Shown here: positions 57,432 to 64,000 of the stretch, in pieces
How the letters are laid out: the number at the start of each line of letters is the position of its first letter
How positions within the stretch are numbered: position 1 is the first letter of the stretch
Assembly (NCBI RefSeq): GCF_900112285.1
Contig: NZ_FOKZ01000020.1
Span: forward strand, 25,241 to 89,240
From: Polaromonas sp. OV174
GTDB taxonomy: Bacteria; Pseudomonadota; Gammaproteobacteria; Burkholderiales; Burkholderiaceae_C
Direction of reading: 5' to 3'
DNA length: 64,000 bases
Position numbers and translations under genes: made by a program
The notes under the pieces: generated by a model
Told to the model about the DNA's origin: nothing
Seen by the model: the letters and a program-made list of their open reading frames with translations, nothing else
Database searches by the model: none

Positions 57432-58581
57432 CGCCACGACCGCGCCTCTGGACAGCGCTGAACACCACGCGTTTCGCGATACCGTGCGGCGTTTCATCGC
57501 TGAAGAAATCACGCCGCACCATGCCCAGTGGGAGCGCGACGGCCAGGTCCCCCGTTCACTGTGGCGTCGGGCCGGCGAGCTGGGGTTTCTGTGTCTTACC
57601 GTACCCGAGCAGTACGGCGGGGCGGGGGTGGACTTCAGCTACAGCGCCATCGTCGTCGAAGAGATGGCCCGCGCGGGCGCCACAGGCCCGTTGTTCTATC
57701 TCCACTCCGACATCGTTGCACCTTACCTGCTTCACTATGGCACCGAGGCTCAAAAACAAACTTGGCTCCCGCGCATGGCTCGCGGCGAGGTGATCGGCGC
57801 CATCGGGATGACCGAACCCGGCGCCGGCAGCGACTTGGCCGCGATTCGTACGAGGGCTGAACGCGATGGGGATCATTGGCGCATAAATGGTCAAAAGATA
57901 TTTATCTCCAACGGACAGATCGCAGATTTGGTGCTTCTTGCAGTCAAAACCAATCCAGCGCTGGGTACAAAAGGGGCGAGCCTGCTGCTCGTCGAGGGCG
58001 ATCGTCCGGGATTCAGTCGTGGGCGACGGCTTGAGAAAGTCGGCATGCACGCTCAGGACACGTCGGAGCTGTTTTTCACCGACGTCCGCGTGCCAGCTGA
58101 CAATTTACTGGGCGAAGAGGGCTACGGTTTTCGCTACATGATGAATGAGTTGCCACAAGAGCGGCTGCTGGTGGCAATCACGGCTGTAGCCGCCATGGAA
58201 GCGGCTGTCTCATGGACGCAGGAGTATGTCACCCAGCGACAGGCTTTCGGAGCCAGTTTGTCCGACAAGCAAACTGTCCGGCACCGTCTCGTGGAAGCAC
58301 ATGCCAACACACTGGTGGCTCGCAGCTTCCTCAATGATTGCCTCAGGCGGCATCTGGCAGGTCAACTCGACACCGCCACGGCTTCAGTGGCGAAATTCTG
58401 GACCACCGAGATGCAATTCTCGGTGCTTGACAACTGCGTGCAATTGTTCGGCGGTTATGGGTACATGCGCGAATACCCCATTGCGCGCGCTTGGACCGAT
58501 GCGCGCATACAGCGGATATACGGCGGAACCACTGAGATCATGAAGGAGATCGTTGCGCGAGAGTTGTTCAAAAACCGATGA
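57418..58581 (+). CDS. Acyl-CoA dehydrogenase
   Basis: 387 residues from the ATG at 57418 (AGGAAAG upstream). FAD-dependent desaturation of acyl-CoA. MTEPGAGSDLAAI and QLFGGYGYMREYPIARAWTDARIQRIYGGTTEIMKEIVAREL are family signatures. Where MCAD has the catalytic Glu (YEGT) this protein has YGGT. A Glu in helix G (Glu248 in LPQERLLVA) matches the position used by isovaleryl- and long-chain acyl-CoA dehydrogenases, which suggests a branched-chain substrate. Last gene of the GC-rich operon. Confidence 0.92.
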   Translation: MTDLDATTAPLDSAEHHAFRDTVRRFIAEEITPHHAQWERDGQVPRSLWRRAGELGFLCLTVPEQYGGAGVDFSYSAIVVEEMARAGATGPLFYLHSDIVAPYLLHYGTEAQKQTWLPRMARGEVIGAIGMTEPGAGSDLAAIRTRAERDGDHWRINGQKIFISNGQIADLVLLAVKTNPALGTKGASLLLVEGDRPGFSRGRRLEKVGMHAQDTSELFFTDVRVPADNLLGEEGYGFRYMMNELPQERLLVAITAVAAMEAAVSWTQEYVTQRQAFGASLSDKQTVRHRLVEAHANTLVARSFLNDCLRRHLAGQLDTATASVAKFWTTEMQFSVLDNCVQLFGGYGYMREYPIARAWTDARIQRIYGGTTEIMKEIVARELFKNR

Positions 58582-58686
58582 TGAGCGGTCCCAGTTTTTG
58601 AGCATGCGTTAAAAGCTTGGGTCGGCTTCCACGGAGCTGGCAGCAGCTCAGGAATCGGGGGTGATTCAAAACCTGGTTCGATTGAA

Positions 58687-58714
58687 TTGACATCGCGATT
58701 GCCCCTCATAATCA
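58687..58714 (+). promoter_or_regulatory. Candidate promoter upstream of the second TetR gene
   Basis: TTGACA at 58687-58692, a 16-bp spacer and TAATCA at 58709-58714, about 140 bp before the TetR start. The -10 is one base or more off consensus, so this is tentative. Confidence 0.35.
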
Positions 58715-58855
58715 CTGCTAGCATGTGGATTAGAGATGGCAGACCTCTCTAGTTTGCAATCCATGCTCCTCACAAGCATTTAAGAGGAAGGGCTAATGCA
58801 TGGTGTCACGATGCAATAGAAATACAGCTATCTAACCAGGGAATTTACGCAAGAA

Positions 58856-59431
58856 ATGTCAAAAAAAACGGTCGGGCAAATAAGTAGGCTGCCGAATATT
58901 TTGGATAAAGCAGCAGAACTTTTCGCGATTAATGGCTATCGCGGTACGTCAATCCGCGACATCATGAATGCGTTAGGGATGCCATCTGGCTCCCTCTATT
59001 ACCACTTTTCCTCTAAAGAAGATTTATTGGCCGCCGTCTATAAAGTGGGGGTGCAACACGTTATCGATTCGGTAGAAAATGCAATTGTTGGAGAGGACGA
59101 CCCTTGGGTTCGCCTGGAAAAAGCCTGTACCGCTCATCTTCAGGCCATCCTCGAAGACAACAGCTATGCCCAAGTCATCTCTAAGATCATGCCCGAGGAC
59201 GTCCCCGGCGACACAGAGAGGCTTACCGAGTTACGAGATGCATATGAAATGATCTTTGTCGGAGTGATCCGAGACTTGGTCCTGCCACCTGAAATTTGTA
59301 GAAAATCGCTGAGATTGCTGCTACTTGGGGGGCTCAATTGGTCTCGCATCTGGTACAGATCAGGACGGGACTCACCTGCGGCCATTGCGACCGAATTTGT
59401 GAAGATAGTAAGAAAAAGCCTCTCAGCTTAG
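58856..59431 (+). CDS. TetR family transcriptional regulator (mutase locus)
   Basis: 191 residues. HTH at residues 12-55 (ILDKAAELFAINGYRGTSIRDIMNALGMPSGSLYYHFSSKEDLL). The C-terminal domain resembles TetR proteins that regulate fatty-acid genes (acyl-CoA ligands) but the ligand is not identifiable. It stands between the beta-oxidation operon and the mutase operon and could control either. Confidence 0.9.
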   Translation: MSKKTVGQISRLPNILDKAAELFAINGYRGTSIRDIMNALGMPSGSLYYHFSSKEDLLAAVYKVGVQHVIDSVENAIVGEDDPWVRLEKACTAHLQAILEDNSYAQVISKIMPEDVPGDTERLTELRDAYEMIFVGVIRDLVLPPEICRKSLRLLLLGGLNWSRIWYRSGRDSPAAIATEFVKIVRKSLSA

Positions 59432-59534
59432 CCAAAACTCGCATTTAGAGCACTGCGGCGACTTCGCCTGTAGAAGCCCTCTATTTGATCAAAGAGATCC
59501 GCATGGGCATGACTGACTCGCCTCGGGAGTTTGG

Positions 59535-59870
59535 TTAGTCTGGCCATTTATTGGGTGCCACGGCCGCCGTAGGCCATCAGCCCCGCCTGCTTGCTCGTCT
59601 GCCGCTTGAATCACGCCATGTGCAGCGCGCCGATCGCGACATATCCCGGGGCAAGTACCCGCCCACCATCTGGCGACTAAACAGGGCTATCACCATGGGC
59701 AGGAACGGCCAGTCTTGGTCGGTAGCGATGTACGTGATGCCCACCCAGACCTTGTCGAGGGGGCTGTCCCTCGTGGTTTTCGCTCTGGGGCATCGGCGAT
59801 GTTTGCGAGACAACAGTCCGCCAGATTCATTGACGCCTGATTTGTCGAGCTCACCTGACTAGGAGTTTCC
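59535..59870 (-). pseudogene. Relic of an IS3-family transposase (OrfB) gene
   Basis: On the minus strand, pieces of the DDE domain appear in shifting frames: NLADCC...IADAPE, then DKVWVGITYIATDQDWPFL and ALFSRQMVGG, then KQAGLMAYGGRGTQ and a stop. In intact IS3 transposases these read DKVWVGDITYIATDxGWLFLA...DLFSRQVVGW and KxAGLxxHSDRGSQ; the catalytic Asp of HSDRG has become Gly here. Both ends are missing. The rest of 59432-60033 holds no other gene, only the promoter at 59903-59930. Confidence 0.7.
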
Positions 59871-59902
59871 CCTAGCAACCCGAATTTACGACTCAACTGT
59901 CA

Positions 59903-59930
59903 TTGACACCGTCAGTAATTCGTCTAATAT
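59903..59930 (+). promoter_or_regulatory. Sigma70-type promoter of the mutase operon
   Basis: TTGACA (59903-59908, full consensus), 16-bp spacer, TAATAT (59925-59930), about 100 bp before the small-subunit start. A perfect TGTCA-T-TGACA inverted repeat spans 59898-59908 and overlaps the -35 box, a plausible operator. Confidence 0.65.
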
Positions 59931-60033
59931 AGAAAACAGTCGTTTGCTAGTTGAAATTTTAGATCGAATTTTCACCACTTGCACATTGAAAAGCAGGGTG
60001 ACTCAGCCACACCAAACATTGAATGGAGAAAGT

Positions 60034-60450
60034 ATGGAAATCATTCCCAAAGTTCTAGTCACCAAGATCGGATTGGATGGACACGATCGTGGTAGCCGCA
60101 TTGTGGCTGCGTGTTTACGGGATGCCGGAATGGAGGTGATCTACACGCCTCCATGGCAGGAGATCTCTACGGTTGTCAAACTGGCAACCGAAGAGGACGT
60201 GGACGTCATTGGTATTTCCTCTTTGGCAACCGACCATCTCATTGTGCCCAAGCTGATGAAAGCTTTATCCGAAGCCGGAATGAAAGACGTGACGGTGATG
60301 GTTGGAGGAATTGTCCCTGACGAAGATGAGCAAATGCTTTTGGACTCAGGGGTCGCCAAGGTGTTTCACCCCGGATCATCTCTTGATGACATCGTGTCAT
60401 TTGTCCGCGATTCTGCTGCCGTCACCAGGGCGCAGAAACACGCGGTTTGA
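60034..60450 (+). CDS. Acyl-CoA mutase small subunit, cobalamin-binding
   Basis: 138 residues from the ATG at 60034 (GGAGAAAG upstream). B12-binding domain with the lower-ligand motif D-x-H-x-x-G in [10 protein letters not shown], then the SSLATDHL and [12 protein letters not shown] loops. Size and stand-alone form match the small subunits of isobutyryl-CoA and 2-hydroxyisobutyryl-CoA mutases. Here the small-subunit gene precedes the large one, 23 bp away. Confidence 0.93.
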   Translation: MEIIPKVLVTKIGLDGHDRGSRIVAACLRDAGMEVIYTPPWQEISTVVKLATEEDVDVIGISSLATDHLIVPKLMKALSEAGMKDVTVMVGGIVPDEDEQMLLDSGVAKVFHPGSSLDDIVSFVRDSAAVTRAQKHAV

Positions 60451-60473
60451 ATATTCGAACCAGAGGAACGTCA

Positions 60474-62153
60474 ATGAACATGCCACTTTCAACCACGATC
60501 GCAGCTGCAGCTCCAAGTGCTCATGACGCCTGGACGGCTGAGTACAAAGAACAAATTGGAAAGTCAGACAAGCAAGTCAAGAATCGCTCCGGGATCACCA
60601 TCGAGCCCTTGTACACGCCCGAAAGCCCAGATCCAGAATATTTGGCGAAGCTTGGCTATCCAGGACAGATTCCCTATACGCGTGGAATCTATCCAACGAT
60701 GCACCGCGGTCGTACTTGGACACAGCGCCAATTAATTGGACTCGGCATGCCAGAGGACTACAACAAGCGTCTTCGCGGCATTCTTGACCAAGGTGCAAAT
60801 GCCGTTTCGCTAATCCCATGTAACTCTGTTTTTCGTGGCTATGACATGGATCAAGTTGATCCTGAGCTTCTTGGGACATGCGGCGTCGTGGCCAATACGG
60901 CCGGTCATATGGACACATGTCTTGATGGAGTCGACCTCGCGCGTACCTCTTGCGCAATGAACGACCCAACGCCATTTACCTTGCTCGCTTTTATGCTTTC
61001 GGCAGCCAAGAAGAGAGGTGTCAGCTGGAATTCCATCACAGGAACGTCCAATCAAAGTGACTTCATGTCCCACTTTGTGGCTAACCATATGTTCTTTCGT
61101 CTCGCGCTGCCGGGCGCACGCAGGCTGCTGACTGATCACATCTCTTGGTGTCAGGTCAATGTTCCAAAATGGAACCCCATTTCTGTCGTCGGGCAGCACA
61201 TGCAACAGGCTGGCGCCACGCCGGCTGAAGCCATGGCGTTCACATTGTGTTCTGGCGTCCAATATGCAGAAGACTGTATTAATGCCGGCTTGAATCCAGA
61301 TGATGTCTTGCCACGATTCACATTCTTTTTTGATGTCTCGGTGTCGTTCTTTGAGGAAATTGCGAAGTTCCGCGCTGGCAGAAGGATCTGGGCACGGCTC
61401 ACCCGAGAGCGTTTGGGCGCAGTTGATCCTCGTTCATGGCGGTTCAAATTCCATGGTCAAACGTCTGGTGTCGATCTGACTCGGCAGCAACCGCTAAATA
61501 ATATCGCGCGAGTTACCGCTCAGGCGATGGCCGGAATCTTTGGCGGACTACAGTCCTTGCACACGGATGCATATGACGAAGCGCTGTCATGCCCCTCGGA
61601 ATTTGGTGCTCGCATTGCCGTGGCAACTCAGAATGTCCTTCGAGAAGAAGCACATCTCACCGACGTCATTGACCCTCTTGGCGGCTCCTATTACTTGGAG
61701 AAGCTGACGGATGAAATGGAGGCAAAAATCGTTTCTATCATGGCAGAAGTTGATGCCAAGGGGGGCATGTATAAGGCCGTTGAGTCGGGCTTTATTCAGC
61801 AACGGATCGGCGAATCAGCGATGAGATTCCAGCAAAAAATTGATAGTTGCGAGGAGACGATTGTTGGCGTAAATGCTTACAAAATCGAAGAGGATGCAAC
61901 TGACCGTCCAGTTTTGTCGAAGCCAGATCCAGCGTTGATGGCTGGACATATCGCAAATTTTGCCCAATGGAAAAAGGAGCGATCAAACGATCTGGCCAAT
62001 TCAGCGCTTGATCGTCTTGCCGCTGCGGCCCAAGGTGATGGGAACATGTTTGAGCAGGTCGTCAATGCAGCCGAAAATGGCTGTACCCACGGGGAAATTT
62101 GCGGCCGTCTCAGAAAAGAACTTGGCTTTGGCCACGTCATGGCGGTGGTTTAA
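60474..62153 (+). CDS. Coenzyme-B12 acyl-CoA mutase large subunit, atypical substrate pocket
   Basis: 559 residues from the ATG at 60474 (AGAGGAA upstream). TIM-barrel catalytic domain of the methylmalonyl-CoA mutase family: [36 protein letters not shown] and [15 protein letters not shown]. In the gap-free alignment I made with P. shermanii mutase, Tyr89 becomes Leu87, Arg207 becomes His205 and His244 is kept as His242. The FDLPT loop is replaced by IPCNS. Loss of Tyr and Arg argues against methylmalonyl-CoA. It needs the 138-residue small subunit for B12. The substrate is probably a monocarboxylic branched acyl-CoA. Confidence 0.9.
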   Translation: MNMPLSTTIAAAAPSAHDAWTAEYKEQIGKSDKQVKNRSGITIEPLYTPESPDPEYLAKLGYPGQIPYTRGIYPTMHRGRTWTQRQLIGLGMPEDYNKRLRGILDQGANAVSLIPCNSVFRGYDMDQVDPELLGTCGVVANTAGHMDTCLDGVDLARTSCAMNDPTPFTLLAFMLSAAKKRGVSWNSITGTSNQSDFMSHFVANHMFFRLALPGARRLLTDHISWCQVNVPKWNPISVVGQHMQQAGATPAEAMAFTLCSGVQYAEDCINAGLNPDDVLPRFTFFFDVSVSFFEEIAKFRAGRRIWARLTRERLGAVDPRSWRFKFHGQTSGVDLTRQQPLNNIARVTAQAMAGIFGGLQSLHTDAYDEALSCPSEFGARIAVATQNVLREEAHLTDVIDPLGGSYYLEKLTDEMEAKIVSIMAEVDAKGGMYKAVESGFIQQRIGESAMRFQQKIDSCEETIVGVNAYKIEEDATDRPVLSKPDPALMAGHIANFAQWKKERSNDLANSALDRLAAAAQGDGNMFEQVVNAAENGCTHGEICGRLRKELGFGHVMAVV

Positions 62154-62155
62154 AC

Positions 62156-63412
62156 GTGAGTAAAAACAACAACCTCGAATCAATGCCCATTAGAGTGGAT
62201 CGGTTGTTACGTTCCATTGCGTCAAACAGTCGATCGAGCATTGCCCGTGTGGCCTCCATACTTGAGAGCAACTCCGATGTCGGACAGGAATTAGCCCAAG
62301 TCTTGGAAGCGCGTGCTGGCAACTCTCACGTCATCGGTATTACCGGTGCGCCGGGCGCGGGGAAATCCACTCTCATTAGCGCCATGCTGGGAGAACTGCT
62401 CGAGCGCGGAAAACGCATCGCTGTGGTTGCTGTGGATCCTTCAAGTCCGATCACGGGGGGGGCCGTATTGGGTGACCGGGTGCGGATGGGGCAATTTGGT
62501 GCACACGAGAACGTATTCATTCGCTCAATAGCATCGAGGGGCCACTTAGGCGGCCTTTCCAAGACGACCGGAAACGTTATCAATCTATTCGATGCTGTCG
62601 GCTTCGATGTGATCATTGTGGAGACTGTTGGAGCAGGTCAGTCGGAAGTCGAAATCTCACAATTTGCTGATACAAGCATCGTTGTTTGTCCGCCAGGCCT
62701 AGGCGATGACGTACAAGCAAGTAAGGCTGGGATTCTGGAAATTGCTGATGTTTTGGTCGTCAACAAGAGCGACCTTCCGCTTGCTGAGCGAACTGTCCGC
62801 GAATTGCAGGAAATGTTAACGCTCAGAAAAAAGACCGGGTCTTGGACTGTGCCTGTGATTCGCACGATGGCGACAGCAAGAGGGGGCATTGCAGACCTGG
62901 CGGATGCTGTTCAAAAACATTCCGAGGCCGTAGGAAAAGGCACTCGCATGGTTTCGCCAAAATCTGCTGAAGCTTCAAAACCCGCCACCCCAAAGAACGA
63001 TGAGACAGAACTGGCGCTCATGACTTTCTTTGCGCGAGACCAATACGTAAAACATAACGGCATTCAATGCATTTCGCTGAGCGGTGGTTTGGCAAAGCTG
63101 AAGATGAAGGTGGCAGAACACCACATCAACTTTAATCAACGATGCCACGGCGGCGCGATTTTTACGCTTGCCGACACAGCATTCGGTCTGTCCTGCAACT
63201 CATATGGAACGATCGCCGCAGGCATCGATGTTCATATAACGTATCAGCAACCCGTATCGGTTGGTGAGACGCTAATCGCAAGCGCTTTTGAGGTCAGTAG
63301 GAGCAAAAAGCTTTGCGTCTATCGAGTTGAAGTTAGACGAGAAGAAGACGGGATGCTGATTTCTTCATTCACGGGTACAGCCTTTTTCACTGGCAGGCCT
63401 CATGTTGGCTAA
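62156..63412 (+). CDS. Fusion of MeaB/ArgK-type mutase chaperone GTPase and PaaI-type hotdog thioesterase
   Basis: 418 residues from the GTG at 62156 (three bases after the mutase stop); an ATG at 62183 is possible. N-terminal G3E GTPase: P-loop G64APGAGKS71, DPSSPITGGAVLGDRVRM, ETVGAGQSEVE and NKSDLP, the signature of MeaB, which loads and protects B12 mutases. It stops near residue 270, shorter than stand-alone MeaB. A Lys/Ser/Pro linker leads to a hotdog domain (about 290-418) with RCHGGAIFTLADTAFGLSCN, where H331-G-G and Asp340 match PaaI thioesterases. I know of no described protein with this arrangement. Confidence 0.88.
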   Translation: MSKNNNLESMPIRVDRLLRSIASNSRSSIARVASILESNSDVGQELAQVLEARAGNSHVIGITGAPGAGKSTLISAMLGELLERGKRIAVVAVDPSSPITGGAVLGDRVRMGQFGAHENVFIRSIASRGHLGGLSKTTGNVINLFDAVGFDVIIVETVGAGQSEVEISQFADTSIVVCPPGLGDDVQASKAGILEIADVLVVNKSDLPLAERTVRELQEMLTLRKKTGSWTVPVIRTMATARGGIADLADAVQKHSEAVGKGTRMVSPKSAEASKPATPKNDETELALMTFFARDQYVKHNGIQCISLSGGLAKLKMKVAEHHINFNQRCHGGAIFTLADTAFGLSCNSYGTIAAGIDVHITYQQPVSVGETLIASAFEVSRSKKLCVYRVEVRREEDGMLISSFTGTAFFTGRPHVG

Positions 63413-63438
63413 CTGCCGTGTAAAGCTGGATTAGTTGT

Positions 63439-64000
63439 ATGACTGTTTCTCCTCTGCCGTTCGCTTCTCAATCGACGTTTCCCCGATTGCTGCTCAAGCA
63501 TGCCGCCGAGCGCCCAGGCGCTGCGGCGATGCGCGAGAAAGAGTACGGCATCTGGCAGGCCCACAGCTGGGCCAGCATGGCCAGCCTGGTCGAGCACATC
63601 GCCTGCGGCCTGCACCAGGCCGGCCTGCAGCGCGGCGAGCACATGGCCGTGATCGGTGCCAACCGGCCACGCCTGTATGCCACCATGCTGGCCGTGCAAG
63701 CGCTGGGCGCCATCCCGATTCCGCTGTACCAGGACGCGGTGGGGGCCGAGTGCGTGTTTCCCATCACCAACGCCAACGTGCGCTTCGCCATGGTGGAAGA
63801 CCAGGAGCAGGTCGACAAGCTGCTGGAAATCCGCGACCGCTGCCCGGATCTGGCCCACATCATTTTTGACGACCCACGCGGCCTGCGCAACTACGAAGAG
63901 CCCGGCCTGGTGTCGCTGGACCGGCTGATTGAAGCCGGCCAGAACCTGGCCAAAGGACAGCCGGACTGGTTCAAGTCAGAAGTCGAGAAGGCCAGCCCCA
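63439..64000 (+). CDS. AMP-dependent acyl-CoA synthetase, N-terminal part (cut by window edge)
   Basis: 187 codons from the ATG at 63439 to the window end with no stop. REKEYGIWQAHSWASM, GANRPRLYATMLAVQALGAIPIPLYQD and MVEDQEQVDKLLEIRDRCPDL match the N-terminal domain of the FadD15-like synthetase at 53735. The gene is strongly GC-rich, in contrast to the mutase genes just upstream, so the AT-rich segment ends at about 63,420. The catalytic P-loop lies outside the window. Confidence 0.85.
   Translation, partial: MTVSPLPFASQSTFPRLLLKHAAERPGAAAMREKEYGIWQAHSWASMASLVEHIACGLHQAGLQRGEHMAVIGANRPRLYATMLAVQALGAIPIPLYQDAVGAECVFPITNANVRFAMVEDQEQVDKLLEIRDRCPDLAHIIFDDPRGLRNYEEPGLVSLDRLIEAGQNLAKGQPDWFKSEVEKASP

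Noticed and set aside
60034..62153. Annotation as methylmalonyl-CoA mutase
   Set aside because: The family is right, but Tyr89 and Arg207, which hold the methylmalonyl carboxylate, are replaced (Leu87, His205). A generic acyl-CoA mutase name is safer.

Overview
The window looks like a chromosomal segment of a Comamonadaceae betaproteobacterium (Polaromonas, Rhodoferax or Variovorax type). The evidence is the gene order ftsY-M16-M16-rsmD-coaD-fdx, the minus-strand series TPR-lolB-ispE-tRNA-Gln-prs-rplY-pth, the high GC with GC-rich third codon positions, and two dispersed repeat families that I recognise from this family's genomes. Genus and species cannot be fixed from the sequence alone.

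Positions 1 to about 27,480 are ordinary core genome: protein export (ftsY end), two M16 proteases, rRNA and tRNA metabolism (rsmD, pth, rplY, serS and four tRNAs), cofactor and isoprenoid synthesis (coaD, prs, ispE, ispH, nadK), DNA repair (mutM, mutY, recN, radC, an Smr protein), regulation (rapZ, hrcA) and lipoprotein sorting (lolB). The unusual feature here is the repeats. Copies of short dispersed repeats have become coding sequence, forming the signal peptide of one M16 protein, the lipobox of LolB, the N-terminus of a PLP enzyme and an in-frame insertion in the same M16 protein.

Positions 27,650 to 44,322 form a coherent nicotinate catabolism locus of the reductive type. NicAB hydroxylates nicotinate to 6-hydroxynicotinate and passes electrons to a fused c-type cytochrome. 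A 6-hydroxynicotinate reductase homologue would reduce the ring with electrons from the adjacent 7Fe ferredoxin and its NADP+ reductase. An enamidase would open the ring to 2-formylglutarate. A UPF0280 (ApbE-like) protein, two AA_synth (PF06684) paralogues, a branched-chain-type ABC importer with a fused LivH-LivM permease, and a TetR regulator complete the locus. The divergent control region carries tandem AATGTAG/CTACATT operators.

Positions 44,678 to 64,000 form a second accessory locus with patchwork base composition. It has two solute-binding proteins, a Liv-type ABC transporter, three acyl-CoA synthetases (the last cut by the window edge), thiolase, an MFE2-like SDR, a MaoC hydratase, an acyl-CoA dehydrogenase, a TetR regulator, an IS3 relic, and a split coenzyme-B12 acyl-CoA mutase. 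The mutase lacks the substrate-binding Tyr and Arg of methylmalonyl-CoA mutase. The next gene fuses its G-protein chaperone (MeaB type) to a PaaI-type hotdog thioesterase. I infer a pathway that rearranges the carbon skeleton of a branched carboxylic acid and then beta-oxidises it; the substrate is unknown.
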